64,000 nt of DNA from a bacterium (GTDB taxonomy: Bacteria; Calditrichota; Calditrichia; RBG-13-44-9), in NCBI GenBank assembly GCA_020350205.1, contig CP070707.1, positions 2,449,449-2,513,448 of the forward strand. The letters are read 5' to 3'. Of the stretch, positions 17,349-27,489 are shown in pieces (the stretch's first letter is position 1; every line of letters begins with the position of its first letter). The notes under the pieces are model-generated. The model ran no database searches. It saw only the letters and a program-made list of their open reading frames with translations, and was not told where the DNA came from. The position numbers were made by a program, and so were the translations under genes.

Positions 17349-18172
17349 GAGAAGGGATCAAGCTACTGCTTAAAGGTGGCGTTATTGGTATTGCCAATAT
17401 TATTCCGGGAGTATCCGGCGGAACCATGGCGGTTGTTCTGGGAATATATCAAAAATTAATTGAGGCGATCGGAAATTTTCTTACCCGTAAAGAGAAAAGA
17501 AAAGAATATGTCATATTTTTAGGCGTTGTGTTCTTCGGCGCGGGGATATCCATCTTGGCATTTTCATGGCTGATGGATTATTTGCTGACCTATTATGAAC
17601 AATATACTTATCTCTTTTTTATAGGACTTATACTAGGGTCGGTACCCTCAATCTATAAAACTCATCCCGACATGAAATTATCACCTCCTGCGATTTTGAC
17701 GTTTTGTGGGGGCGTCTTGCTTATCCTGATAATATTCTTTTTTTCTCCGGTTCATCATGCCCCGATAAAAAGTGATGTTGGCGTCTCTATTGATTCCAGG
17801 CAGGCGATCATGTTGATTATTTCAGGTATTTTTTCAGGTGGCTCCATGATTATGCCGGGTATCTCCGGTTCTTTCATTCTGGTCTTGCTGGGTCAATATC
17901 AAATTGTGATTCGGGCCGTCAAAAATATAAATCTTATTCCGTTATTTTTTCTCGGCATAGGGGTTGGATTTGGAGTCTGGTCGTTTGCAAAAATAATTGA
18001 TATATTATTGAAGAGATTTCCCAAGGAAACTTTTTATTTCATATTAGGATTGGTTGTAGCTTCTGTGATTCCAATTTTTCCGGGAATCCCAGCTGGATTG
18101 GCTGGAAAACTTACCGCTCTGGTTATATTCATAATGGCTGCTCTGATTTCCTATAAGCTGGGCGATCGGTAG
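17345..18172 (+). CDS. DUF368 membrane protein, PopT-type polyprenyl-phosphate transporter
   Basis: A 275-residue integral membrane protein of the DUF368 family, with about eight hydrophobic segments. The family signatures occur twice as a structural repeat: IIPGVSGGTMAVVLGIY near residue 20 and IMPGISGSFILVLLGQY near residue 170. DUF368 proteins have been shown to act in translocation (recycling) of undecaprenyl phosphate. The start overlaps the pcm stop by 4 bp. The neighbouring polyprenyl-phosphate-using glycosyltransferase fits a lipid-carrier role. The substrate here is inferred. Confidence 0.88.
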   Translation: MREGIKLLLKGGVIGIANIIPGVSGGTMAVVLGIYQKLIEAIGNFLTRKEKRKEYVIFLGVVFFGAGISILAFSWLMDYLLTYYEQYTYLFFIGLILGSVPSIYKTHPDMKLSPPAILTFCGGVLLILIIFFFSPVHHAPIKSDVGVSIDSRQAIMLIISGIFSGGSMIMPGISGSFILVLLGQYQIVIRAVKNINLIPLFFLGIGVGFGVWSFAKIIDILLKRFPKETFYFILGLVVASVIPIFPGIPAGLAGKLTALVIFIMAALISYKLGDR

Positions 18173-18277
18173 AATATCTGGCTTACTTGTGAAAAGCTGT
18201 TCTGGTATTGAAATAATAGACTCTCTTTAAATGAATCGTTTTGGAAGCCATCACATGAAACAATGGGGAGCGGAATT

Positions 18278-19996
18278 ATGAAAATTTTGGTTACGCTGCT
18301 AAGCTTGCTCCTGATATATTTTGATTCCCTGTCACAGGAACTGATTATTTCAGGTGGGCAGGAGTCGACTATTGCCTATTCTGTTGAGCAGATAATTGAG
18401 CTGCCTGATAATATTAAGGGGATCAGGGTGAGCTTTGTTAAACCTCAAAATTTCCAGTCCGAGACTTATATCCAGGAAATTAATTCTGTAGATGTAAAAC
18501 TCAATCCGACTCCGGTAAAAGAGGAAAAATTAACGGACGTCTATGGAAATGTGATTCACCATTATCACTGGGAAAATTACCCCAGGACAGTCATATTCAA
18601 AATTATGATTCAGGCAAAAAATACCGTGAAACTTGATAAAATCCGCAGCGAGGTTAACTTTCCGCTGGAAAATTTATCCCCGGAGTTTGCGCCATATCTC
18701 GAACCGACTGACCTGGTGCAGGCGAGAAATCAGCAGATAATAGAACATGCCCGCAAACTTGCCCATGACTGCGAACTTGAAATCGAGGTGGTGCAGAATG
18801 TTTTGCGATTTATTGTAGATCATCTCCGTTATGATCTCGTGCCGGAACGGTATGATGCATTGTATGCCCTGGAAGAGCGACGCGGAAATTGTCAGAATTA
18901 TTCTCATCTGGCAGCGGCTTTTCTACGCGCACTTTCAATTCCCGTCAGAATAGTCAATGGATTGACATTTAAAAAGAATTACTTGGTCCCGGTGGATGAA
19001 TCTGAGTACAGCTTCGATATGGCGCAAGGTCGACATTCCTGGATTGAAGTATATTTTCCTGATCTGGGTTGGATACCATTCGATGCCCAACAGACAGAAT
19101 TTTTTGTAAGTAACCGCTATCTCCGTATCGAGGTGGGTAAAGATAACAATGAAACCATCCAGGACGGATTAGTGAAATGGACCAGTGCCGGGGAGGCTGG
19201 TGGAGGCGTTCCCCGATTGGAGGAAATGATCGGTTCCGAATTTTTAGCTGATCGTTATTCGTTTGTGGCACAAGAAAAAGTGCCTTCAACCCGTAAATTA
19301 CTCCTGACTCCTCCGATAGAAGTACAGCCTGTGAGCTACGCGGCCCGTGATATCCCGGAAGTTCAGGATTCAGCGTCTGAAGAAAACTTGAAAGAGCAAC
19401 AAGTCCAGGATCAATACAACTATCCAGGACTTACCTATGAAAGGTCATTCGAATCCGGGAATATACACTTCCCTCAACAATTTGATTTTCTCGCAGCCCA
19501 TTTTGTAGATGAAAAAACGGACCAGATTAAAAGACAATTTATGGTAGAAACAGCAGAGTATGTCACGGGCAGAGAACAATTTACCCAGATGTTTGTTTTG
19601 CAGGAACCGATCTTACTCAAAAATATAGGCCTTGCACTCCACATATTTGGTGGAGAAGGTTTGATCTGGGTGGATTTGAGTGAAGATGACGGGGGGCAAC
19701 CCTCTCTGCAAAATTTTTCCAGCAAAAAGCAGGTGGTCCGAGGAATGAGGGGCTCGAAGGGTTACAATTGGGTCGACTTCAATTTTTCAGAGGCAGGCCT
19801 TATTCTCTCCCCGGGAAATTATTGGATCACGTTGAATTATTCCGGGACTCCGATCGTAAATTGGTTTTATAGTTATGGTAAACCGGTGGGCCCGGTGGAG
19901 GGTACCCGCAGTCGACAATTTGGAGAGGAAAAATGGGGCAAAATTCTCAATTTTGAATTCAATTACCGGGTACTGGGATTGGGAACCGCTGATTGA
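18278..19996 (+). CDS. Secreted transglutaminase-like (cysteine protease fold) protein
   Basis: A 572-residue exported protein. The signal peptide is MKILVTLLSLLLIYFDSLSQ. The transglutaminase core has C205 in RRGNCQNYSH, H253 in GRHSWIEVYF and D269 in IPFDAQ, forming the expected catalytic triad. The N-terminal 170 residues and the C-terminal ~250 residues are beta-rich; the latter resembles an accessory jelly-roll (LLKNIGLALHIFG...). The ATG at 18278 is preferred over 18263 because GGGGAG lies 7 nt upstream. Bacterial members are usually uncharacterised proteases or peptide ligases; the substrate is unknown. Confidence 0.85.
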   Translation: MKILVTLLSLLLIYFDSLSQELIISGGQESTIAYSVEQIIELPDNIKGIRVSFVKPQNFQSETYIQEINSVDVKLNPTPVKEEKLTDVYGNVIHHYHWENYPRTVIFKIMIQAKNTVKLDKIRSEVNFPLENLSPEFAPYLEPTDLVQARNQQIIEHARKLAHDCELEIEVVQNVLRFIVDHLRYDLVPERYDALYALEERRGNCQNYSHLAAAFLRALSIPVRIVNGLTFKKNYLVPVDESEYSFDMAQGRHSWIEVYFPDLGWIPFDAQQTEFFVSNRYLRIEVGKDNNETIQDGLVKWTSAGEAGGGVPRLEEMIGSEFLADRYSFVAQEKVPSTRKLLLTPPIEVQPVSYAARDIPEVQDSASEENLKEQQVQDQYNYPGLTYERSFESGNIHFPQQFDFLAAHFVDEKTDQIKRQFMVETAEYVTGREQFTQMFVLQEPILLKNIGLALHIFGGEGLIWVDLSEDDGGQPSLQNFSSKKQVVRGMRGSKGYNWVDFNFSEAGLILSPGNYWITLNYSGTPIVNWFYSYGKPVGPVEGTRSRQFGEEKWGKILNFEFNYRVLGLGTAD

Positions 19997-20180
19997 TATC
20001 GATACATCACTCCAGATCCTTGCTCTTGTTAGGAAAAGTTTTCCCAAAAGAAATTCCGTATTGGTTAAGTATAAACCAATGAACACTGATGTTTCTTTAA
20101 TTTTAGACGTCGTAATAAGGTAGATTGGTGCAGAAATCCCGGTTCATATACTTACTGAATATATCATAAATAATGAGTAA

Positions 20181-21623
20181 TTATTTCTTCCAGAAGGAGG
20201 GAGCAAACAGTATCAGTACCGTATAGATTTCCAGGCGGCCGGCCAGCATAAAAAAGGTGAGAATCCATTTTCCAGCGACAGGTATATGGGCATAGTTATC
20301 GGTGGGGCCTACGCTGCCCAGTCCGGGGCCGATATTCCCCAGAGAAGCGGCAACAGCTCCCAGGGCAGAGACCAGGTCCAGACCGAGTAGCGTCATCAAG
20401 AACACTCCGGTAATAAACAGTCCAACCATTAAGGCCAGAAAACCAATTACATGGGTAACAATTTCCCTGGGTATGACATGGGTTCCTACCCGGACCGGAA
20501 TAACTGCACTGGGATGAAGTAAGCGCTTCACTTCCATTCGAACAAACTGGATGAGTATGTATAGCCGGATTACTTTCATGCCACCTCCGGTGCTCCCGGC
20601 ACATCCCCCGATGAACATCAGCAGAAACAGCACATACTGGGAACTGAATGACCATTGTTCGTAATCTGCCGTTCCATAGCCGGTAGTCGTTAAAATTGAT
20701 ACCACCTGAAACAGGGTGTTTCTAAGCGCGGTTTCCCACTGATCAAAATGACCTATCATGGTATCAATACCGATCAGGATGGTTGCACCGGCCACTAACC
20801 CAATAAAGAAGAGAAATTCCTTGTTTCGATGATAGGCACCGATTTCTCTCTTCAGAAACCGGAAATGTAGGGAAAAGTTGGTGCCGGCTACCAGCATGAA
20901 AAAAATTATAACATACTGGATATAGGCATTGTCATAGTAACCGATGCTGGCATTTCTGGTGGAAAATCCTCCGGTTGCCATGGTTCCGAAAGTATGACAA
21001 AGTGCCTCAAACAGATTCATCCCTCCGAACATCAGCAAAATTGTCTCCAGTGCGGAGATGAGGACATAAACACCCCAGAGTATTTTAGCTGTTTCGGTAA
21101 CCCGGGGAGTTAGTTTATCAGGGACGGGACCCGGCACCTCTGCCTTGAATAGCTGCATTCCCCCCACTCCCAGCAAGGGGAGGATGGCAAGGGATAAGAC
21201 GATTATTCCCATACCCCCCATCCAATGGGTGAGACTGCGCCAGAATAGCAATCCATGAGGTAACTGTTCAATATCATTCAGGATGGTGGCCCCGGTGGTG
21301 GTGAAACCGGACATGGTTTCAAAAAAGGCATCCGTAACACCGGGAATTGTACCTGAGAAAATAAAAGGAAGGCACCCGAAGATTGAGAAGGAGGTCCAAC
21401 CCAGTGTGACAATGGCAAAACCCTCCCGTGCTCGCACGTCTCGTTCACGCCTGGTCAATTTAAAGGAGATCAATCCGATTACAAATGTGATAAATGCTGA
21501 GATCAGAAAATAAAGATAATCACCGTCACCATAGTAGATAGAAAACGGAATGGGGAGGAGCATGCTTCCTGCCAGAAAGATCAATAAAAATCCCAGAATA
21601 TTTATAACCAGTTGTATCTGCAT
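20181..21623 (-). CDS. trkH: Trk-type potassium uptake protein, TrkH/KtrB-like subunit
   Basis: A 480-residue potassium-translocating membrane subunit with about ten transmembrane segments and four pore-loop motifs. The filter-like regions are visible as [30 protein letters not shown] and LGNIGPGLG, followed by a gating region with [13 protein letters not shown]. It works with TrkA (next gene upstream on this strand, gap 35 bp), which binds nucleotide. A weak stem at 20060-20080 lies between it and the convergent transglutaminase gene. Confidence 0.95.
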   Translation of the reverse strand: MQIQLVINILGFLLIFLAGSMLLPIPFSIYYGDGDYLYFLISAFITFVIGLISFKLTRRERDVRAREGFAIVTLGWTSFSIFGCLPFIFSGTIPGVTDAFFETMSGFTTTGATILNDIEQLPHGLLFWRSLTHWMGGMGIIVLSLAILPLLGVGGMQLFKAEVPGPVPDKLTPRVTETAKILWGVYVLISALETILLMFGGMNLFEALCHTFGTMATGGFSTRNASIGYYDNAYIQYVIIFFMLVAGTNFSLHFRFLKREIGAYHRNKEFLFFIGLVAGATILIGIDTMIGHFDQWETALRNTLFQVVSILTTTGYGTADYEQWSFSSQYVLFLLMFIGGCAGSTGGGMKVIRLYILIQFVRMEVKRLLHPSAVIPVRVGTHVIPREIVTHVIGFLALMVGLFITGVFLMTLLGLDLVSALGAVAASLGNIGPGLGSVGPTDNYAHIPVAGKWILTFFMLAGRLEIYTVLILFAPSFWKK

Positions 21624-21658
21624 GGTAATTGATGACTTGAATTTGCAGGGTTAATGGA

Positions 21659-22999
21659 TCAGGCGAAAAGTTTTTCCACTTCAGCCATGGCAACCGGCAG
21701 AGTGAATATCACTACCCGGTCACCTGCTCTTATCTGAGTGTCTCCCATGGGAATAATTGTATCATTCTGACGTTGCACCGCTCCCACAATCGAGAATTTG
21801 GGAAAATGGATTTCTTTCAATGGCTTCTTGGTAATTTTTGAATTTGCCTGGGGAATAATCTCGATAATTTCGGCTTCGACCCCGGGTATGGTGACTATCC
21901 GCTCGAAAGTACTTTTTTGAATGAATCGTAAAATGGCATTGACGGTCAGTAGTTTCTTGCTTACTACCGCATCCATCCCGATGGTTGGGGTAATGGGCAG
22001 ATATTCAGTTTTATTTACCAGCGCAATGGTTCTGGGGACACGTAAATGCCGTGCCATGAGGGTTGAAATAATATTGGTCTCATCATCCCCGGTCACAGCA
22101 ATAAATGAATCCATATCGATAATCCCCTCCAGGGCAAGCAGATCCATATCGGTTCCGTCACCATGAATGACCAGTGTTTTTCTCAATATATCGGCAATTT
22201 CTTCAGATTTCTCTGAGCGGCTCTCAATGATTTTGATATTCATTTCATTTTCCAAAGCCCTGGCAACATATCGCCCGATCAGGCCCCCGCCTAAAATCAT
22301 AATATTCTGAATGGTGACGTTTTCTTTACCGGTAATCTGAACAATGGTGGGTATAAGCTCCTTATCGCAGACAATAAATACCTGATCACCGGGGACCAGT
22401 ACGTCATTCCCACCGGGGATGATGGTCCTTTCCTTGCGATTGATGGCGACAATCCGGGCGGCCAGATTATTATATTCTCGCCAAATCTCCTGCAGGGTCT
22501 TGTGAATTACCGGCGAATTCGCCTCCAGTCGAATGCCCAGCAATTGAATCTCTCCTCCCGCAAACTCAACAATATCGGTAGCACTACTCTGCCGGATCAG
22601 ACGAACTATGGCATCGGCTGTTTCTTTTTCGGGATGGATGAGTAAATCAATTCCCATTTCCTCCTGTGATAGAATAAAGCTGGGTTCAATATATTCAGGA
22701 TTCCTGACCCGGGCAATTTTATGCGGAATGTTCAGCTTCTTCGCATAGCGACAAGCCAGCAGATTCACCTCATCCACATTGCTCATGGCTGCAAAAATGT
22801 CAGTCTGCTCAATTTTAGCACGTTTCAGGTCTTCAAAGCTCGATCCGGATCCGATAACGACCAAAGCATCAAGCTGCTCTTCAGCCCGATGGGCCTTTTC
22901 CGGATCTCTTTCCAGAATGGTAATATTATGTTTTTCTGCGGTGAGTCGTTTGGTTAATTGAAAACCCACTTCACCCGCGCCGATGATCAGAATGTTCAT
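21659..22999 (-). CDS. trkA: Trk system potassium uptake protein TrkA
   Basis: A 446-residue cytoplasmic regulatory subunit with two tandem RCK halves. The first Rossmann motif GAGEVGFQLTKRL is at residues 7-19 and the second GGGLIGRYVARAL near residue 239; each is followed by a TrkA-C (RCK-C) domain. It binds NAD(H) or nucleotides and gates TrkH. It lies 24 bp after the threonine aldolase gene and 35 bp before trkH, so all three are probably co-transcribed. Confidence 0.95.
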   Translation of the reverse strand: MNILIIGAGEVGFQLTKRLTAEKHNITILERDPEKAHRAEEQLDALVVIGSGSSFEDLKRAKIEQTDIFAAMSNVDEVNLLACRYAKKLNIPHKIARVRNPEYIEPSFILSQEEMGIDLLIHPEKETADAIVRLIRQSSATDIVEFAGGEIQLLGIRLEANSPVIHKTLQEIWREYNNLAARIVAINRKERTIIPGGNDVLVPGDQVFIVCDKELIPTIVQITGKENVTIQNIMILGGGLIGRYVARALENEMNIKIIESRSEKSEEIADILRKTLVIHGDGTDMDLLALEGIIDMDSFIAVTGDDETNIISTLMARHLRVPRTIALVNKTEYLPITPTIGMDAVVSKKLLTVNAILRFIQKSTFERIVTIPGVEAEIIEIIPQANSKITKKPLKEIHFPKFSIVGAVQRQNDTIIPMGDTQIRAGDRVVIFTLPVAMAEVEKLFA

Positions 23000-23023
23000 T
23001 CTCTTGTAGATCGCTCAAGTTAA

Positions 23024-24091
23024 TTATTGCTTTGAGTTAAAGACTTCACCCAATACCGATATTGCTTTTTGTATGTCATCATCCGAAATATCCAGATGGG
23101 TCACAGCTCGCATTTTGGTCCCCGCAAAAGTGAGCATTTTAACGCCCTTGCGGGCTAGCAGTTCCACCACCTGTTGTCCGCTCATACCACTATTTTTTAC
23201 ATTAAAAATAACGATATTGGTTTGTAAACTCTCCGGATCGAACTCAATTCCAGGAAGATTTCGAATGAATTTCCCTAATATCTTTGCCCGCCGGTGATCC
23301 TCAGCAAGACGGTCTACATGGTTTTCTACCGCATAAATGGCGGCAGCTGCCAGAATACCTGCCTGCCTCATTCCACCGCCAAAGGCCTTCCGGTAGTACC
23401 GAGCTTGGTCTATAAACTGGCGGGTTCCCAGAACGATCGAACCTACCGGCGCACCCAATCCCTTGGAAAAACACATCGATACCGAGTGTGCTAGATCACA
23501 GTATTTTTTGATAGGTATTCCGGTGGCGACGGAGGCATTCCATAAACGTGCACCGTCGATGTGTAATTTGAGATTCTTTTCCTTAGACAGTTCTGAAATT
23601 CTTTTTATATCATCAAAGGGGAAAATAGAACCACCGGACCGGTTATGGGTATTCTCAATGCAAACCAGAGCGGTCTTCGGATGATGCACATTCAGGGGTC
23701 TGATCACTTGTTCAACCTGTTCCCGGGTAAAAGAACCCCGTATACCCTGAATGGGCATTACCTGAATATGAGAGAGCAGGGCCGGTGCACCACTTTCGTA
23801 GTTAAATAAATGGGAATTGTGTTCAACGATAATTTCATTGCCTGGCTGGGTGTGAGTCTTTATACAAATTTGATTGGCCATGGTACCACTGGCTACAAAG
23901 AGGGCAGCTTCTTTGCCGGTAATTTCCACCATCATTTCCTGAAGCCGATTGACATTCGGGTCTTCACCAAAAACATCATCACCCACTTCTGCAGTGAAAA
24001 TTGCTTCCCGCATGGCTGCGGTGGGTTTTGTGAGAGTGTCGCTGCGTAGATCAACCATAAGTATCACATTTTTCTGAATCAAATTACCCAT
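23024..24091 (-). CDS. ltaE: Low-specificity L-threonine aldolase
   Basis: A 355-residue PLP-dependent fold-type I enzyme that cleaves L-threonine (or allo-threonine) to glycine and acetaldehyde. The N-terminal region has [12 protein letters not shown]. The PLP lysine is in [11 protein letters not shown], and the Asp that holds the cofactor ring is in [11 protein letters not shown]. The ATG at 24091 gives an 11-residue extension before MVDLRSDT; the ATG at 24058 fits the family start better, but neither has a clear ribosome site. The gene precedes trkA, an unusual pairing. It follows a strong terminator at 24127-24160. Confidence 0.92.
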   Translation of the reverse strand: MGNLIQKNVILMVDLRSDTLTKPTAAMREAIFTAEVGDDVFGEDPNVNRLQEMMVEITGKEAALFVASGTMANQICIKTHTQPGNEIIVEHNSHLFNYESGAPALLSHIQVMPIQGIRGSFTREQVEQVIRPLNVHHPKTALVCIENTHNRSGGSIFPFDDIKRISELSKEKNLKLHIDGARLWNASVATGIPIKKYCDLAHSVSMCFSKGLGAPVGSIVLGTRQFIDQARYYRKAFGGGMRQAGILAAAAIYAVENHVDRLAEDHRRAKILGKFIRNLPGIEFDPESLQTNIVIFNVKNSGMSGQQVVELLARKGVKMLTFAGTKMRAVTHLDISDDDIQKAISVLGEVFNSKQ

Positions 24092-24126
24092 TTAGCTTGA
24101 GAAATGCAAGTGTTTCGGGAAGTCAC

Positions 24127-24160
24127 AAAAAAAGGAGAGCTCACGTGAGCTCTCCTTTTT
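24127..24160 (-). terminator. Bidirectional intrinsic terminator
   Basis: A perfect 32-bp palindrome (24129-24160): runs of A and T flank a GC-rich GGAGAGCTCACGTGAGCTCTCC core. On the minus strand it gives a long stem followed by seven T, downstream of the TonB-dependent receptor stop at 24185. It would work on either strand. Confidence 0.9.
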
Positions 24161-24184
24161 CAGACATGATTGTCATGCTATAAT

Positions 24185-26878
24185 CTAAAAACTAATCTGA
24201 ATCCCGGAGGTAAATGTTCTCAATAATCCGAAGTAAACCTCTGCCGCGTCAGCTTTGTGTGGATTCACGATATCTCCATTATCGTCCCTGTAAGCATTAT
24301 ACGCGCTATTATCTATCGCATCGGTAATAAACTCGGTGTCCAGCACGTTGAAGACATGGAGGAATACCTGGAATCTTACGCCTTTTAAATTAATGGGCAG
24401 ATCGTATAATGCGTGAAAATCCAACACGCCGTAGTTTGGAACTTTCCAGCTTTGAGCGCGATCATCCGGATCCTGCCGACTTTCGGAATCCCAATCTGCA
24501 TAATGATTGGCATAGTATCGATATAATAGCTGTGCCTGCAGACCGCGGATGGGGAATACCGTTGCCCCGGCAATAAACTGTACCTGCGGGGCATCACCGA
24601 TTTTGAGATCTTTAAGATAGTAGGTATACTCGATATCTGGATTGGTCGGGTTATCATAATCCTTATATATCCCTGAAACATCATTGGTATAGAGCCAGTT
24701 TCCGAATGAGGCGGCAGCATCCAGGCGCACCAGACGGTTTGGTTGATAAGCGCCTTCGAATTCTACCCCGGCATGTCTTGAATCCAGACCGGAAATAAAA
24801 ATGAGCGCTTCGGAATTATCCGCTTTACGGATATTGCGGGTCAGGGTTTTATCATTCCATATCGTGTAATAGATATTTCCTTTTAAAACCAGTCGGCCGG
24901 CAAAAGCACGATAATTGGCGCCTGCTTCCAGATTGGTGAATTTTTCATTTTTGGGGTCGTCCGCCAGGGAACCATCCACATCGCTGATGACTTCATCAAA
25001 TATGGGTACTTTGGAAACAAGTCCCACATTTCCAAAGATATCCAGTTCCGGGGTCAGTTTATAATTGGCGCCTCCTTTTACCTGAACACCGTTAATCCAA
25101 TCCGACTCCAGTTTAAATTCATCACCATTGGCTTCATGCTGGAAATGATCGGTATAGGTGTACTTTATCATGGAGTATCCTGCCATTCCGTATGCCGTTA
25201 ACATCCCGGTTTTGTATTCACCCTGCCCGTAGAAGCCCAACCAGTCCACGGTATTGGTGTTATTGTAGTCAATTCTGTCTCCCAGAAATTTTAGTCTCTG
25301 GGTACCCACATCCAGATCATTTGTGTCATCATAGTAATATTTTCCACCCAGCAGATCCCGGACCTCTCTGAAGTGTTCTATTTCAGCAGTTCGCCAGTCA
25401 ACACCAAAGGTTCCGGTGAATTTCTCGGTGAAATTATATGTTGCTTTGGAAATCGCGCCGATAGTCCACTGGTTGTTCACACTGTTTCGTAAGATACCGC
25501 GGGACGTATCCGCTGCCGCATTTCTGGCAATGGTGGCATCCCAATCGGCAATGCGGGTGGGTTCGGAGTCATAATCCCACCTGAGGCTGCCCAGGGTTCC
25601 GGAACCGCCACCCATACCGCCGGAGTAGTAAACAGTGGTATAGAGATTCAGCTTTTCAGTCAAATTGGCATACCAGTTAACATTTCCCAGGGGTTTGTGG
25701 TAATAATTTTCGCGTTCATTAATGAAACCAGAATCGAATCGATCACTTCTCTGTCCATTCCAGTATTGTTCACCGGTGTAGCTCGAGGATACGGTGTTCC
25801 AGGTCTGATTATAGTTCAGTCCCGATTTCGACTGGGGGAATTCTTCCAGAGCCGCGGGATCGTAATCATCCAGTTTTTTGGCAAAATCATGACTGTAAGC
25901 CCCGATATTTTGTTTATAGTAGTTCTGTCCATGCCGTTGCGGGGCGCCCATGAAATAAGCCTCAAGACGATGGTTTTTGTTTACGTTCCAGCTGGCACCC
26001 ACGTAATAGGCCCAGGCATCGGTCCAGGTTTTATCCACCAGACCGTCTCCGATTTTCCGGACCACTGAGGCATTGATGGCATATTTGCCATTGATCAGAC
26101 CGGAATTTCCGCTGATTGTCGATTTCAAAAATCCGTCGTTACCAATTTCCTGTTTGAATAATAGGCCAAAATTCTGGGCATTGGGGTCGGTGATGATATT
26201 CATGGAGCCCCCAATAGAGGGAGTAGCGAGGTTAACGGCACTCAAGCCTCTTTGTACCTGTAACGAATTGGTGGCATCACCCAAACCGTCCCAGTTAGAC
26301 CAATACACCCAGCCGTTTTCCATATCATTCACTGGGATACCATTAATCATCACAGCGACGTTTCTCTGATTAAATCCACGAATGCTAATCCTGCTATCAC
26401 CGGCCGCACCACCATTATAGGTAGCGTACACACTGGGGGTAGTATTCAGGACCAGCGGAATATCCCGAGATCCTAACCGCGCCTGTATTTCCTTTTTCTC
26501 AACATTTGAATAAGCCACCGGTGTTTCCCGGGGTTTGGCCCGGTCGGCTAAAATAGTGATCTCGGAACCGGAATAGACCATTTGTTTTAATGAAATGTCC
26601 ATATCAAAATCACCGGCGCCCACCGAAATGGTCTCTTGATATTCATTAAATCCCACATAACCGGCCTCCAGAGTATAATCTCCTTCGGGAACGTTTCTCA
26701 TCAGAAAAAATCCATCCATATCAGTGGTTGCACCCATTCCTGTTCCTTTAAGGACGATATTTGCGCCAATCAGGGGTTCCTCGGTATCGGCATCCTTAAC
26801 GACACCCTTAATTGTCCCCGCCTGCAGGAGTGTCAGTCCTAGCAGAACCACTAAGATGCTTAAAACTATTACTTTCAT
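24185..26878 (-). CDS. TonB-dependent outer-membrane receptor
   Basis: An 897-residue receptor. A signal peptide (about residues 1-20) precedes a carboxypeptidase-regulatory-like domain (about 22-100, with GVVKDADTEEPLIGANI), then a plug (about 125-235, with RGFNQRNVAVMINGIPVND) and a 22-stranded beta-barrel ending in Phe (IQISF). Such receptors import siderophores, glycans or other large solutes powered by TonB. GGAGGCGCA precedes the ATG. No SusD-like partner is adjacent, so a glycan role is not implied. The ligand is unknown. The likely energiser, ExbB/ExbD/TonB, is at 54.8-57.6 kb in this window. Confidence 0.93.
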   Translation of the reverse strand: MKVIVLSILVVLLGLTLLQAGTIKGVVKDADTEEPLIGANIVLKGTGMGATTDMDGFFLMRNVPEGDYTLEAGYVGFNEYQETISVGAGDFDMDISLKQMVYSGSEITILADRAKPRETPVAYSNVEKKEIQARLGSRDIPLVLNTTPSVYATYNGGAAGDSRISIRGFNQRNVAVMINGIPVNDMENGWVYWSNWDGLGDATNSLQVQRGLSAVNLATPSIGGSMNIITDPNAQNFGLLFKQEIGNDGFLKSTISGNSGLINGKYAINASVVRKIGDGLVDKTWTDAWAYYVGASWNVNKNHRLEAYFMGAPQRHGQNYYKQNIGAYSHDFAKKLDDYDPAALEEFPQSKSGLNYNQTWNTVSSSYTGEQYWNGQRSDRFDSGFINERENYYHKPLGNVNWYANLTEKLNLYTTVYYSGGMGGGSGTLGSLRWDYDSEPTRIADWDATIARNAAADTSRGILRNSVNNQWTIGAISKATYNFTEKFTGTFGVDWRTAEIEHFREVRDLLGGKYYYDDTNDLDVGTQRLKFLGDRIDYNNTNTVDWLGFYGQGEYKTGMLTAYGMAGYSMIKYTYTDHFQHEANGDEFKLESDWINGVQVKGGANYKLTPELDIFGNVGLVSKVPIFDEVISDVDGSLADDPKNEKFTNLEAGANYRAFAGRLVLKGNIYYTIWNDKTLTRNIRKADNSEALIFISGLDSRHAGVEFEGAYQPNRLVRLDAAASFGNWLYTNDVSGIYKDYDNPTNPDIEYTYYLKDLKIGDAPQVQFIAGATVFPIRGLQAQLLYRYYANHYADWDSESRQDPDDRAQSWKVPNYGVLDFHALYDLPINLKGVRFQVFLHVFNVLDTEFITDAIDNSAYNAYRDDNGDIVNPHKADAAEVYFGLLRTFTSGIQISF

Positions 26879-27057
26879 TGCGCCTCCAATAATTTTGTTA
26901 AACCATCTTGTGAATTATGTGACTTATATGATCCAGCCTAGGTAGAGGAGTTAGAATTTGGCTAAAATCCATGAATTATATTTCAAAAATATGCAACAGC
27001 TTTATCCGGCAGATTCTTTATTTGGAACCTGAGTCTTCCCTAGAAAAAATACCTTCT

Positions 27058-27489
27058 CTATTCGTCTAAATATTCGGTCACAATAATTTCCATACCTTCT
27101 TTGGAGGGATTAAATTCTACTTCATCGACCAGATTTTTCACGAGAAAAATTCCCCGGCCTCCTTCTTTCCAAAGATTTTCCGGATCTCGCGGATCCTTAA
27201 GTTGGGAGGGATTAAATCCATTTCCCTGATCCTTTACCGAGACTTTTACATTAGATTTGAAATAAGTGACTGTGATTGTCACTGTTTTATGGGGTTGACT
27301 TTTGTTTCCGTGAAGAATGGCGTTGTTAACCAATTCGGTTAAAACAATGGCGAGATTATCCGATTTCCCTTCGCTCAGGGAAACCTTTTTAGAGATGCGG
27401 TTTGAGAGATTTTCCACCTTGAACAATTCGTTCTGATTACTAGAAATGACAAGGATTTCTATATCTATAACTTTTTCTTTTGAATTCAT
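27058..27489 (-). CDS. RsbW-like serine-kinase / anti-sigma-factor ATPase domain protein
   Basis: A 143-residue single-domain HATPase_c_2 protein. The N box appears as ELVNNAILHGN (residues ~51-61), the G1 box as VSVKDQGNGFNP and the G2 region as GGRGIFLVKNLVDEVEF. The family (RsbW, SpoIIAB, RsbT) phosphorylates anti-anti-sigma proteins or binds sigma factors. No sigma-factor, anti-anti-sigma (STAS) or phosphatase gene lies next to it, so its partners must be elsewhere. No clear Shine-Dalgarno site was seen. Confidence 0.85.
   Translation of the reverse strand: MNSKEKVIDIEILVISSNQNELFKVENLSNRISKKVSLSEGKSDNLAIVLTELVNNAILHGNKSQPHKTVTITVTYFKSNVKVSVKDQGNGFNPSQLKDPRDPENLWKEGGRGIFLVKNLVDEVEFNPSKEGMEIIVTEYLDE

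Noticed and set aside
20060..20080. 7-bp stem between the convergent transglutaminase and trkH genes
   Set aside because: It is AT-rich and lacks a T-run on either strand, so it is not a convincing terminator.
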